From NCBI GenBank assembly GCA_038373885.1, contig JAWZYV010019914.1:310001-374000 (forward strand): a stretch of 64,000 nt of DNA, given 5' to 3'. Position numbers and translations under genes: made by a program. This stretch comes from Cheiracanthium punctorium. Its lineage: Eukaryota > Arthropoda > Arachnida > Araneae > Cheiracanthiidae. The stretch's first letter is position 1. Each line of letters opens with the position of its first letter. This document shows positions 46,074 to 57,573 of this stretch, piece after piece. The notes beneath the pieces were generated by a model, which made no database searches, was not told the DNA's origin, and was given only the letters and a program-made list of their open reading frames with translations.

Positions 46074-46758
46074 CTAAGTAAACATTACAGACATTAAACA
46101 GTTTGCCAGCACATTTTATGAAAAAATAATTTGGTTTGAATGACCGCCAGGATAATTTGTAAGTACCTTTGGGACATTTGTTATCACAAGGAAAACATGC
46201 GCAATAATGGGGGAAAGCTATCAGGACTCCTTTACTGGTGTATAGAAAAAAAAGAGTAGGACCGCTCTCTCCCATGTGCAATGAGGAAAAAAAATGTGAC
46301 CTTGATGCGCCTATTCTAAATACAGAGTATAAAACGGGATTCGATTGTATTTTGCTTACTCTATTCTATCTGTGCGTGGTCTTCGCTCCCTATTGAGGTG
46401 TCCGACAACTTAATTAGCAGCATAGAGGATCGATGCCGCCAGTGCATTGCAGTTAGGGGTGGACACATTCCTTATTAGAACTCATTTTTGTAATGTTTCC
46501 ACCATATGTTTCCACAAAAAGCTTTGATAACTGTTTTCTCCAAAAATGGACTTTTCTACCAAAGGTGTTCTTTTGCTTTTACACTATGTTTGTGTTGAAT
46601 TTATGTAATTTCTATGTTGCACTCATAAAACTATTTAGTGCTCAGTTAGTCCAAAGTTTTTGCTTCTATATTCATTCGTTTCCATATTATTCACAAAAAG
46701 CAGGTTGTACCTTAACTTTTGGAGGGCAGTGTATATATAGTCTAAATACAGATGAATA
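46074..46758. other. Intron 6, spacer
   Basis: No gene. The text ccttaacttttggagggcagtgtata at 46709-46735 resembles the right terminus of a Tc1-like element, but no matching left terminus was confirmed. The open frame at 46493-46762 has no motif. Confidence 0.35.
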
Positions 46759-47052
46759 TTGAGTAATTAGGCTGATTAATTTTACCAACTATGCGAAAAA
46801 TTCCAGAGCTGGGGGTCGAACCCAGGACTACCGCTTAACGTGCGGGTGCTCTACCACTGAGCTACTCTGGGACGATTCCCAGATGAAATTTCTCACTTTA
46901 GAACCGTTGGCATTTATCATCTTCCTCTGCAAACCACAGATGGAACAGATGAAACAATTAATTCGCGACAACTCCGTTACGCCGCGGAAGTTATACATAT
47001 TTTTAGAAAGTTATTGTATCAACCTTTCAAGTATATTAGGCAAGTTGGAGTG
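46759..47052 (-). repeat. tRNA-containing unit, minus copy
   Basis: On the minus strand the unit reads actccaacttgcctaatat, gaaaggttgatacaat, cggcgtaacggagttgtcgc, gtggtttgcagaggaagatg, then a tRNA-like body, then tttttcgcatagttggta and taatcagcctaa. The same unit lies inverted at 47116-47400. The two copies form a large inverted repeat separated by a short truncated third copy. Confidence 0.85.
46801..46871 (-). tRNA. tRNA-like sequence, anticodon position GTT
   Basis: On the minus strand: acceptor cccagag with ctctgga (first pair mismatched), D arm gctc-agtggta-gagc, anticodon stem cccgc/gcggt with loop acgttaa, and T arm ctggg-ttcgacc-cccag, perfect. A and B box promoters are intact. Position 33 is C instead of the near-invariant T, so the anticodon call (Asn) is doubtful. 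Either a tRNA pseudogene amplified with its flanks or the head of a tRNA-derived SINE. Confidence 0.5.
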
Positions 47053-47115
47053 TTTAGGCTGATTAATTTTTTACCAACTATGCAAAAAATTCCAGAACTG
47101 GGGGACTACCGCTTA
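47053..47115 (-). repeat. Truncated tRNA-containing unit
   Basis: This repeats gtttaggctgattaattttt, accaactatgcaaaaaattcc and agaactggggg and then jumps directly to gactaccgcttaa, missing the T-loop bases. It is the start of another minus unit truncated at the inversion point with the plus unit. Confidence 0.7.
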
Positions 47116-47450
47116 ATCCAACTTGCTTAATATACTTGAAAGGTTGATACAATCACTTTCTAAAAGTATGTATAATTTCCGTGGCGTAACAGAGTTGTCG
47201 CAAATTAACTGTTTCTATTCCATCTGTGGTTTGCAGAGGAAGATGATAAATGCCAACAGTTCTAAAGAAAGAAATTTCATCTGGGAATCATCCCAGAGTA
47301 GCTCAGTCGTAGAGCACCCGCACGTTAAGCGGTAGTCCTGGGTTCGACCCCCAGCTCTGGAATTTTTCGCATAGTTGGTAAAAAATTAATCAGCCTAAAT
47401 ACTCCAACTTGCCTAATATACTTTAAAGGTTGATACAATCACTTTCTACA
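47116..47450 (+). repeat. tRNA-containing unit, plus copy, plus start of a next one
   Basis: The unit starts tccaacttgcttaatat and runs through the tRNA-like body to taatcagcctaaat (47400). It is then followed directly by actccaacttgcctaatat to about 47450, the start of another unit. This shows that the ancestral arrangement was a tandem array, with a period of about 290 bp. Confidence 0.82.
47292..47362 (+). tRNA. tRNA-like sequence, second copy
   Basis: Identical to the minus copy in stems, but the D loop is agtcgta instead of agtggta, removing one of the conserved G pair. The T arm and B box are perfect. This copy is less likely to be functional. Confidence 0.45.
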
Positions 47451-47969
47451 GATGGATATTTCTATGGACACACTCACAGACATATTCTTTTATAATAAGT
47501 AGAGATATAATTTAATTTTCTACAACTTTAATTTGTTTCTTTTACAGTTTGGTAACAAATCAGTACTTTTGCTATACTGTATACATTGTGTGCATTCATA
47601 AACATTGTTTTCTACGTATTTTGACTTAAACCTACATTTGTTGTTTTCCCACATACATCATTTTTTTTTCTACGCACCCCTTGAAAAACGATTGATTAAG
47701 GTTCAACTGTTCTTCCTTGTACGAAGTATAATTAAGTAATGTGATCACGAAAAATTTCGGTAGCCAGATTTCGACAAAAAAAAAAAACAATTTTGACTAC
47801 CTCTAAATTTACTTTTAAGAATTTTTGTGTTGCATCTTATCATACGCATGCATATACGCTTATATAAGTGCATGTACAACCCATTTTGACCAGTTTTTAC
47901 CTGACATCTGTATGTACGTATGCAACTTGCATATCTCAAAAAGTATTGACGTAGTGCTATGACTATTAG
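47451..47969. other. Intron 6, spacer
   Basis: AT-rich sequence without recognisable gene or element end. Confidence 0.4.
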
Positions 47970-48505
47970 TCGTAGAATGTTGAAACTTCGTTTATAAGAT
48001 TGTTGTAACATCTAGTTGTGCATCTCGATTTTTGGTTCCAATCTACTGGCGAGTTTATTTACAGGACCACCCAAAAGAATTTCAATACATTAATGTCTAT
48101 GGACATCTTCAATATATTACATCTCAGTCAGTTGTTGTTTGGACCATGCCCAAAATCTTGCCATTCTTCATTGACCTCGGTGAGTTTTGCCGAAATTTTG
48201 CCAAATTTGGCACCAAAAATTCTTTTGTATTTTGCATAACTCAAGTTTTAACCGTAGAATGTTGAAATTTTGTATTTAGAACTATTGTAACATCTAACTG
48301 TGCATTTCTTTTTTGAATGCAACCGACTGGGTAATTTATTTGCATGGTCGGTGACTTTAAATACATTAAGGTGTATGGATACATTCAGTTCATTGAAAGT
48401 CTGTGGTCAATTACTACTTTGGCTGTACCCAAAATCTCACCAACTATCTCAAGCTTGTCGGCTTTTGGCAAAGTATCGCCGAATTAAGTGTCAAAAATAT
48501 ACCTT
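47970..48505 (+). repeat. Duplicated unit of about 260 bp
   Basis: cgtagaatgttgaaa, ttgtaacatcta(g/a)(t/c)tgtgcat, atggacatcttcaat / atggatacattcagt and accatgcccaaaatct / tgtacccaaaatctcacc occur at 47980-48235 and 48250-48500. Copies are clearly diverged. The unit's open frames are not recognisable. Confidence 0.65.
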
Positions 48506-49869
48506 TTGAATTCAACTCAGGTTGGCACTATCAGAAATATTTGGTTAGAAATTGCTAACCTTAGTATTACTGCAGTATTTTATCTCTTTCAAACAAAATA
48601 AGTTTAGATGAAGTGCACTGAAAATATTTTTGATTTAATAGATATGTAAGGAAGTCATGTGTTGTCCACATAAGATTTTTTCTATATTGTAACTGGGCTC
48701 AGCTACATGCAATAAAAATAATTTAGTTGAGGAACAACCATGTCCCCAGGACACTTTTTTTTTTTTTTTTTCTCCATGGACTTTAGGAATTCTGGAGAAT
48801 CCACTTTTATATTTTGTGTTAAACTTAAAACTGTTTTCAGTATTTTCTAGTATATTTTTAAAAGAAACCCCAAAATTCCAGCAATAAGATTGAGGTAAAG
48901 AATGAAGCTACGAGAATTTAACATATATAACCGCTTTATGAACAATGGCAGTGTGAGCGACTTTTTTTTGAAAAAGTGGCCGAATTTTTTGCAATGCGAG
49001 AAATTTTTGCAGAATGAAACCAATTTGTCGGGCGCACAAATATCTTGTAGTAATAATTTGTTAATGAGAGATTATGCAGACTTTTTCAACATGGAATTGT
49101 TTAGCAAAAATTTCGAGGAGTCGCACATCCTGCTAAATTTTCGACTATTAAGATTTTTTTCTGAAATTTTCGCAACAGATATAGATTTATCGTTTATTAC
49201 AATGTTTTAATATCGTTTATTACAATTTTATTACAATGTTACAATTACAATTACAGCTTGTAAAGAGACATTCTAAAATTTTTGAAGTGCATGGCTTAAT
49301 TAGCTATTTCTATTTATGTACCAAAACCACACGATTTTTTCGAACTACACCGTTATAGCCATGAGTTTGTATGGTTTTTATCAGTTCTTTGTCATTGTAG
49401 TTTTAGTATTTGCCACCATGTCATTAGTCATCCACTCAATTGCGGCATGCGAAGGTAATACTCGGTATGTAATGCTCTTCACTTGTTTAAAGCACTTAAA
49501 ATGAAGTTTTAAGTGCTTTAAAAAGTAAAAATTGTTAGGAACAAGGTCTGGTCTATATATGGTGGTGATCGAAAACGTTCCAATCAAATGTAGTGATTAA
49601 GTGCTTTGTTTGTGCAGCAGTGTGAGGCCTTGCATTATCATGAAGCAGTAAAATTCCCTTTTGTCAGCAGGAATCATCTTTGTTCTGGATGGTGTATTTA
49701 AGGTTGCTGAGTAAGCCAAATTATTAATAAATTTTCTTTAAGACTGGTAGAAAATTTCTTTGATAGATACTTTGCAAAGTTTAATTGTAAAATGTGAAAT
49801 AATAAGATTTTTTATTAATCTGTTTTTGTACTAATTTTATAAACATGCATCTGTATTACTTATTTCCAG
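48506..49869. other. Intron 6, last part
   Basis: No supported gene. A 102-codon open frame at 48902-49210 (MKLREFNIYNRFMNNGSV start) has no motif I recognise and no splice context. A hairpin, ttaaagcacttaaaa paired with ttttaagtgctttaa, lies at 49488-49522. A T run lies at 48757-48773. Confidence 0.4.
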
Positions 49870-50050
49870 GTTCATCAGTTGTCTATTGTAAAAACTAATC
49901 TTGAAAGGTATGACATTGTGAAATTTTGGTTTGAAGAAGGTGGTGTGATTATTGTCAGTTATGATATACTACGCCGTTTAGCTGGCTCAAAAATACCAAA
50001 ATTGAAAAAGAAAGAAAAGGAGAGGCTGCATGAATGCCTTTTTGATCCTG
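49870..50050 (+). CDS. ATRX: ATRX exon 7 of window, between motifs Ia and II
   Basis: The exon has 181 nt. The acceptor cttatttccag ends at 49869 and the donor gtaagt starts at 50051. It reads VHQLSIVKTNLERYDIVKFW, EEGGVIIVSYDILRRLA and KKKEKERLHECLFDPG, with the final Gly split. GGV(I/M)I(I/V)xY(D/E) followed by a lysine-rich helix and a (V/F)DPG end matches the ATRX segment before the DEGH box. An apparent longer open frame past 50050 is intron read-through and is not coding. Confidence 0.94.
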
Positions 50051-51059
50051 GTAAGTCTGTTTCCAATTTAAAGTTATTTGTAAACAATTCAATTAGTCAT
50101 TTAGATTTGACTATAAGCAAAGTTCATGAGAAAGGTGTTTGTGAAAGTGTAGGCACTTGTCCTTCACAGATGAAACCAAATAAGAGCAGAAAAGAATTGA
50201 TTCTTAGAATAAATTCATTTTGCTTTCCATCAGATTGCTTACAAACCAGTAAAATATTGAAAATTCAGGGAATTTTGTCTATTTGAAAGTATCTAGAAGT
50301 TTGAAGGAATTAATTTTGATTTATATTATTTACTGATCACTGCAAGTGGGTGTGGGTGAAAGAAAATACATAATACACAAAAGTCGAGTCCAAAAATTTT
50401 TTTCTGACCTTTAGCTGACATTTATGATTATAATTTTTTCTTTTACTTAATAACAACAGTAAAAAATTTATAAATAACACTAGAGTGTTATTAATTTTGG
50501 ACTTGTCTTTTTGTTGAGCCAAGGTCTCTACAGCAAAATGATGAATCACTTTTGAAAAAGTTTAAATAGAGGTGAAGTGTTTTTAATCCATTGCCTATAA
50601 AAAACAGTTTGCTAGCTAGTATCAGGACAGTGCTAATATATTTGATGAACATGAAATGCATACTTCAAAAGTCCCAAATATTTTAAAGTACCAAGCAGCA
50701 GCATCTACAAATTAGTATAATAATTTTCTCAGTATTGTATATTTCTTACATATATGCAGTTTTTGATAAAACTTTTATAATTTCATATTGTTAGTATTTG
50801 TTCTAAGATGTGCTGAAGATAAGTTTGTCTAGAAATATTTTCAATTTTTAAAGTTTTACAACACATCTTTAATTTCTTTTAAAAGCTTCGAATTTTTCAC
50901 TCATAATGTTAAAATGCATTAATTTTCTCTTACAGCATTTAAATTACAATAAGTACGATTAAGTAAAAATATGTTTGTTTACAGATAAAGCATTAAAAAT
51001 AATGTATTCCAAAAAAGCAAAAATTCAATACATGCAAGTAATCTTTTCATCTTACATAG
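50051..51059. other. Intron 7
   Basis: 1009 bp, AT-rich, with no mobile element end or second exon recognised. The polypyrimidine tract before the acceptor at 51059 is weak. Confidence 0.45.
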
Positions 51060-51197
51060 GTCCTGATATTGTTGTTTGTGATGAAGGTCATGTGCTAAAG
51101 AATGAGAGATCAGCAATTTCTAATGCAACAAGTAAACTAGCTACGAGGCGCAGAATAGTTCTTACTGGAACACCTCTGCAAAATAATTTAATTGAAT
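51060..51197 (+). CDS. ATRX: ATRX exon 8 of window, DEGH box and motif III
   Basis: The exon has 138 nt. The acceptor cttacatag ends at 51059 and the donor gtaggt starts at 51198. After the split Gly it reads PDIVVCDEGHVLKNERSAI, then SNATSKLATRRRIVLTGTP and LQNNLIE. DEGH is the Walker B motif II in its ATRX form and coordinates magnesium for ATP hydrolysis; LTGTPLQNN is motif III. The last base T begins a Tyr codon that is completed by exon 9, giving the conserved LIEYHCM. Confidence 0.97.
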
Positions 51198-53954
51198 GTA
51201 GGTACTCTTTCTTTTTTTTTTTTTGTATATTAAATTTGCAAAGTTTATTAAGTTAATAAATATTGTAAACCCCTAAAGCTTCATTATTATTCAAGTTTTT
51301 TTCTAAGGGCTAAAACTTAATTAGTGGCAAATTCGCTAGAAGTAATTTGATTTAAGAATCCGAATTATTATTATTATTTTTTACTAGAAATGCAATAGCG
51401 TAAGTGCCAATGCTTCCAATTTACTTGGAACATTTCTAATTTTGATGCAGTCTTCCAGTCAGAAGATCAGTAAGAGATTTCATTTGAAGATACATTCTGC
51501 AATCTTAAAAATTTTCTCTAAAACGCCACGAAAAAGTTATTTTTAATGTCAATAGATTACATCAATAAGGGATAGAATAAGTGTTTCTCCTTTACCTCAC
51601 TAAATATTACCACATGATAAAAACATGGTTAAAAGCTGGTAAAAAAATTTTACAGTGTACATTTTTAGCCATGGTAATATGGAGGTTCTGTTTTATGTGT
51701 TCTGAGTAGCATATATATGAATTTTTGGATGTAAATAGTAAATTTGTGAGTGACAACACCTCTTTCAAGGAATATGTGTCTTCTCTTCGCTTACTTTTGA
51801 TGCTCACGAACTGGGACTTGCAAACATTAGTGTATTTGTTATGGTTCTCATTTAAGGTAATTCACATTTGTTTGGACAAAAAACAAATTATCTTATCCAT
51901 CAAAATTTTAAAGTGATGCTATCAGTGTTACAAGGAAGAATATTCAGAAACATCGAAATTCATCCAAGAATTAAGGTTAGGAACAATTTATGCATTTTTC
52001 ATGTGTTGCTGAGTGTAGTCCACAGTGGTTAACATGATATTAGTTTGCATTCAACTACTGTAAAGAAAAAAGAAGCACCAAAGATTTTATAATCAACTCA
52101 GACATTAGCATCCTTTTTTTTTTTTTTTTCTTCTTGAACCACTGATTATTCTGCGAAAAATGCAGAATGTTTATTCACATTGTGTTTGATTGAACATAAT
52201 ATGCTCTTAAACTGCAATTACTATGCAGGGATGTTATTTAAAAAAATGTTTCCTGACAGCAAAATTGCCAATATGGCTGTGAAAGCACAAAAAGTGCAGT
52301 AATTGTAAAGGAAATGCAGGCAAATAACTCCAAAGAGAATGTGACAGTTTTAAAGCATACACTGTTTTCAATTTTGAATTATTTTACTGGAAAATTACTT
52401 GTTCTTTTAAGGAGTAGAGCAGCTGATGAAATGATCAATAAATGATCCAAATAGAATTCAGCAAACTTCAAATTTCAGATTATCCTGAAAGCATAACCAG
52501 GAAAACCATATTGATGCACAGTGCTTTGCAGTAGGTGAATTAAAAAGTTGTATTGGTGAACTTCACTTCAAAAACATTTTTGATGTCATGTTAAAATTTT
52601 TAACTATCCCACTGCAAAATACAAAAGAATATTCAGACAAAAAAAAAAAAGATTTCAGATCTTCTATGCCACAAATGACACTTTAAAAAACTTATTAATA
52701 ATTAAAATGTTCTCTAAATGCTAAATGCATAGTTGCCAACATGTACAGCAATATTTCACCGTTAATTGTGTGCCCTGGTTGCTGCAAGTCCAAAAAAGAT
52801 TTAAAAAAAAAAAAAAATACTGTGTTCAAAAAGTGGTTGATTATGCTTCATACATGTAGTCAGATATATAAACACTATGAACAGGTTTTATAATTATTAA
52901 TTATAAGACCTGAAGATATAATTATTTTCTTGAAAAAAAAAAGAAAAGCAAAATTTTGCTTTTTTTCAACAGCTTTTGTTTGTACAAACATATAAAAATA
53001 TGTTTATTGGCATAAACAAATAATAATATTTTGTTTATTTGGCATTATTTCTTTTCAATAATCAGCTTTTTTGTGTTTATAGTGTCTGTTATCCCTACAT
53101 TGAAAAAGTGCCCTACTGGGATATGTTGCGTTAGGACTACAGATTTTTCACCTTAGCAAACTGGCATCTATGCAATTGTATTTTGACTAAAATAATAATT
53201 ATTAGGCCAAATTATTTATTTTAGCAATAATGTGCTTCTGCTGATAAGATATGATACTTTATAGGTTCAGGTGTGTGATAAAAATTAAATATTGTGTGTA
53301 CTTACGGGTTAAGATATGTGTGCATACTAGTAGAAATTGAATCGCTCAATATTGAGCCGCTACATTTGTATTATACTTCGCTAAAAATATGTCTTTTATA
53401 CAGATCTATTAATATACTCTTAAATCCCTTTAATTTTCCTTCAATTGAAATCTGGTTTGTTAATCTAAGTAGCACTTTTGAATGTATTTCCTGAGGTAAA
53501 CATTTATAAAATATAAATTTGAACAAAAAAGGTTAACTATCTGAAACAATTTTTTGGTATTTAATAGTTTTGGTATGTGAATTTGCTAGGTGTTAAATGA
53601 GGTTTCAGTTTGCTGGTGTGTTTGTAACTTCCTAAAGCTTAGTGGGCAGTTAATTAATTAAGTCAATTTTCATTAATTCAACAAAACAGTTTTCCACCTT
53701 GGAAATTTTGATGCTAAGTATCAAATTAATATTTAGAAATTACTGAATTAATATTCAGAAGTTCTCAAACCTCAAATCATTTCTTTATAGCAAATATTTA
53801 GGTATGCAAGCAAAGGAAGTTTTTAAATTGGGAAATATACAAGTGTGTGATGAATTTTAGATAGATTTTTCTTTGTATCATTGAGTTTAATGTAGCAATA
53901 TCTTTTTAATGTTTTTTTAAATTAATCTTTAGAATGATTGATTTGAATTTATAG
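51198..53954. other. Intron 8 with a heavily decayed hAT remnant
   Basis: At about 52230-52310 the plus strand reads LFKKMFPDSKIANMAVK in one frame, close to LFAKMFPDSNIAKKF of the hAT transposase at 43427-45512, and is then broken by stops. Degraded sequence of the same kind may extend to about 52650. The rest of the intron is AT-rich with A or T runs (52111-52129, 52639-52650, 52801-52816). Confidence 0.4.
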
Positions 53955-54130
53955 ATCACTGTATGTTAAGTTTTGTGAAACCTAATCTTTTGGGGACAGT
54001 CAAGGAATTCAGAAATAGATTTGTGAATCCAATAATAAATGGTCAATATGATGATTCTACTGAATATGATGTGAAATTAATGAAAAAGCGCATCCATATC
54101 CTTCATAAAATTCTTGATGGATGTGTTCAA
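53955..54130 (+). CDS. ATRX: ATRX exon 9 of window, helicase lobe 1 end
   Basis: The exon has 176 nt. The acceptor aatttatag ends at 53954 and the donor gtaagt starts at 54131. It completes Tyr and reads HCMLSFVKPNLLGTVKEF, RNRFVNPIINGQYDDST and VKLMKKRIHILHKILDGCVQ, exiting in phase 0. FRNRF(I/V)NPIxNGQ and KKR(A/I)HIL are strong ATRX signatures. The next exon should begin with the residues after GCVQ and is not found before the window end, where a candidate acceptor exists. Confidence 0.96.
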
Positions 54131-54514
54131 GTAAGTTTTGTTGCTTTTTCTTTCTCTATTTTCAAAAAAGTATTGCACTCTACAAATTTTAGATAGTACT
54201 GCTATTCATAAATTATTTTTGTTGTTTTTGTCTAGCTTATATATTATCTTCCCAGAATATGAGTATTTACTGTCAATTGCATTTTCTTTGTTATCTTATC
54301 TACAGTATAGATTTACATGGATACTAGAGTTAAAATTAATTTCTTTGTTAACAGTATGATTTGTATTCATCTGCTATGATATTAGGTTTCTAGTAATTCA
54401 GATATGTTTACTATTTATCATATCTTCATGCTTCTGATAATGATCAATGGAATAAATATAAAATTTTAGGACTTCTATTTTATAACTGTCAACGTAAATA
54501 TTGATAATCTAGAG
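54131..54514. other. Intron 9, first part
   Basis: No exon is supported here. An open frame contains PEYEYLLSIA, which superficially resembles the ATRX sequence expected next, but there is no in-phase acceptor. Confidence 0.5.
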
Positions 54515-54672
54515 CATTGGTTCCCAACTGGTGTTTTGTGAACCTGGGTTCTCAAGATATATATGGGGGTTCCCGATTACAATATACTAGTACACAATGT
54601 CTGTACAAGCAGTCAGCTATTTTTTTTTCAGATTTCAGGAGTCTACAAGGAAAAAAACATTTTGAACCACTG
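54515..54672. mobile_element. 158-bp hAT-type MITE
   Basis: The ends are cattggttcccaactg and the complement of ttttgaaccactg, flanked by a perfect 8-bp duplication, atctagag (54507-54514 and 54673-54680). The duplication fits the hAT preferred site with central CTAG. Directly after the right copy, cattgtttctcaacc resembles the start of another hAT-like element. Confidence 0.87.
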
Positions 54673-54680
54673 ATCTAGAG

Positions 54681-56165
54681 CATTGTTTCTCAACCTTTAT
54701 TATTAATTAAAAGCCAAAAAAATTATGTAAAAAAGCTCTTGTTATAATGAATACGGCAGCTTAGTGACGAAAGCTTTGAAAACATTGGTCCCTTTGCTGC
54801 TTGTGCAAAAAGGGCTTCTCGTCTCATGACAGCTTAAAAATATCAATATACATGGTGTCCACGAGCAACTAAAAGGATACTTGTTACTAAATTAAAGATT
54901 AGGCAACTACGAATATCTTTTTTTTGGTTAAAAAAAGTGCCACTTTCATACTATTTTCAAATAATTGATGACTTTTCCCTTACTTCAGGCAACTAATTTA
55001 ATGATTGGAAAAAAACAAGCTTTGTCCTTTTTATCTTTTTTTCAAGCTTTTTTCAGAGTGACTTCTGGAAGCATCTCCAGGGTTGTCTCTTTGCATGTCA
55101 CAGCTATTCTGTAAGGGACCAAACAAATACTTATTTGGTCATCATGATACATTTTTATATTCATATAAAGTATTTTGTATGCAAAAATTAAAAGATAAGA
55201 TTAAAAAAAATTAACTTTTTTTTGGTTTGTTTTTTTACTTAACCCGTTCTTTGACGCTCACACTTCTACCGACAGAAGCAAGACAAATGTCTGTTTTCCT
55301 TCATTTTATTAGCTAACTAAATAAATAAAATTGATTTCAGAAGATATTAAAGAAATTACAAAATGTTGTGAAAATGCAGCCCCAGCACGAAACGATGACA
55401 ACGTCAGCATGAAAAAAATCCTATTTTTCTGCTAGGTGGAATTCTTTAAAATATTTTGTATGAAGTGGTGCATTACATCTGCAGATAGCTATTGATTGAC
55501 TTGAACAATATTTAATCTTTTTTTTTTTATATTATTATTTTTAGGATTTTTCTAAAATGGATGATTAACTTTGCCTTTCTTTCTACCACTTATCTGCTGC
55601 ATTTCAAATTACGATGGATCTACAATATTGCTAGCAGTGATAATTTTCTTACAATATATATTCTTCTACATAGAGCATATTGAGCTTTAATCGTCATAAA
55701 GAGCTTTAGCTATAGGATATAATAATAAAGCTTAGCTATAGTCAGAAAAGATAGCTTTAGCTATAAGCATAATAGAGCTCTATAAGCTTCTTTAGAAATC
55801 AAGAAGAGACATTTTAGAACGATTTAATAACTTATAAAGCTTCTATGCTTTTGTCTTGGCCATATCAATAAAATTTGTAAAGATGGGCCACCACCTTTTA
55901 CTACCCTTAATTTTTATCTTATACATTGAGACAAAGATGTCAATTAAATCGGCGCCTCCCCATGTGATAATCATAGTTGTCTGTGCAGTTTTAAGTTTGG
56001 GAATATTTACACACTCTCTTCCTGCCTTGAATATCGTTTTGCTGTACTTGGGAAACAGCAATGTGCCAATTCAGAGATTGGAAATGACAGAATTATCATT
56101 CCATCTTAATCACATTCATGTCATATCTAGGAATAAATAAGAAAAATAGAATCATAATAACCAAA

Positions 56166-56205
<40 letters not shown>

Positions 56206-56327
56206 TTTCGTTTGATGCACATTTTGTGAGAGAAAATGTTTTACATTCTGATGCATATATTTAGTTGATTCCATATCAATCAAATCAAACACATTTTCAC
56301 TGAATATTTGATATAAACAATCTATAG
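54681..56327. other. Intron 9, spacer
   Basis: No gene. The repeated word atagcttta(gctata) between 55690 and 55790 forms a small imperfect repeat. An A run lies at 56173-56201. The 94-codon open frame at 55856-56140 is not recognised. Confidence 0.4.
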
Positions 56328-57573
56328 CCCAGACAGCACAGCAAACTTGCATCAAACTTGATTTATCAAGTCAATAAACTTGAATTAAGCTTGAAAATTT
56401 CAAGCGTGTAAGCTTAATGCAAGCTTGAATCAAGTGTTCTAGTTTACACTTGCCCAGCTTGACATAGCAAGCTTAAAAAATTTTCTAAAAAAAAAAAAAA
56501 AAAAATTCTTAATGCACGGGGCGCCTGTCGGCGAACTCGCCCCTCATACTTTATTTTTCCACGCATTTTCCCCTCTGTGCTGAAATTTTAAGTTATTTTA
56601 ATCTGTTTCCATCAAACGTCCACGGCTGGGTTCGATCTCAGGAACTATGGGCTGGGAGGCCCGTGTGCTAACCGTTTGGCCAATAAGCCTCGGGCAGCTT
56701 TGACTAAAGTTTGAAGTGACTGTTGTCACGCCGTTTTCTCTCCAGATCGATTAGTATGGGCGATGCTGATAAGTTTCTTTTATTTTTCCATGGGATGAAT
56801 CAAAATTTAAATAATGTTATGTGTGATTTATAGACTCTACTAATAGGGAAATAAGCATAATATAAACTTAAAAGCAGGACACGTTTTAAAACTCTCAATA
56901 TCGCAACACTCATGTTGAGCAATACTGCTGGCCAAAATCAAAACAAACGACTGATTTTGAAATTAATTTAGTATAATTGTATTTTATTTTGAAGAATTTC
57001 CATATTTGGAAATATATAATTTTTTTTTTTTTTAAATTCTATGGTCAAGCACATTTATGACTGATTAATTATTTTGTGGAGGCCGGATTATGCCTCATTC
57101 TACCACCTATAAAGTGAAGTATATTAACTAACTAAATTGTGTTAATTATATTAAAATTTATTTTTAGGGCTAATTAATTAGTTAATGGAATTACTAATGT
57201 TAAATAGATGTAACTAAAACTAAAATTCCCCTCGTGTTACACTTCAGAGGGGCTTATTCCATTCATTCCTTCCCCTTGCGTGTTCTAATGTCCAGGTTTT
57301 GTGCGATAATAAAATAAAACACAACTTTTACGAACTTTTCTTTATTGAGCAAATTTGAGAAACACTAGACAATTAATGTCCATTCTCTTTCAGAGATGGT
57401 GCCATCAACGCACACTTTCGAAAGGGAAAATCAAGCTGTATTCCAGCTTGACAATTCAACTTGACTCCTGCAGGCTTGCTGCAAGCTTAAATTGAATTGA
57501 TCTGTCAAGCTTGTATTAATACGTCAAATTCAAAGAAATGTCAAGCTTGATTTAAGCTTATGTGCTGTCTGGG
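56328..57573. mobile_element. 1246-bp TIR element with caagctt repeats
   Basis: The ends are cccagacagcacagcaa and the complement of aagcttatgtgctgtctggg. Both subterminal regions are dense in caagctt and aagcttg words (56345-56475, 57430-57560). No target duplication longer than ag is visible, so the superfamily is open. It has no transposase and contains a tRNA-like stretch. Confidence 0.72.
56618..56696 (-). repeat. tRNA-derived sequence (SINE head or tRNA pseudogene)
   Basis: On the minus strand: an A-box-like ttattggccaaacggttagc, an anticodon arm gggc-ctccca-gccc, and a B-box-like gagatcgaaccc. The acceptor stem does not pair. Two of the three arms are recognisable. It lies inside the caagctt element and may be an older SINE captured by it. 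Confidence 0.45.

Noticed and set aside
46450..46735. Tc1-like right terminus near 46709-46735
   Set aside because: Only one terminus is convincing; the proposed left end near 46448 aligns poorly.
48902..49210. 102-codon open frame in intron 6 as a possible gene
   Set aside because: No motif recognised, no flanking element ends and no splice signals in support.
50051..50286. Continuation of the exon 7 frame to 50286
   Set aside because: A canonical gtaagt donor at 50051 and the split Gly completed by exon 8 show this is intron read-through.
54138..54359. Open frame with PEYEYLLSIA resembling the ATRX residues expected after exon 9
   Set aside because: No acceptor gives this frame in phase 0, the surrounding residues do not match ATRX, and the upstream part of the expected exon is absent.
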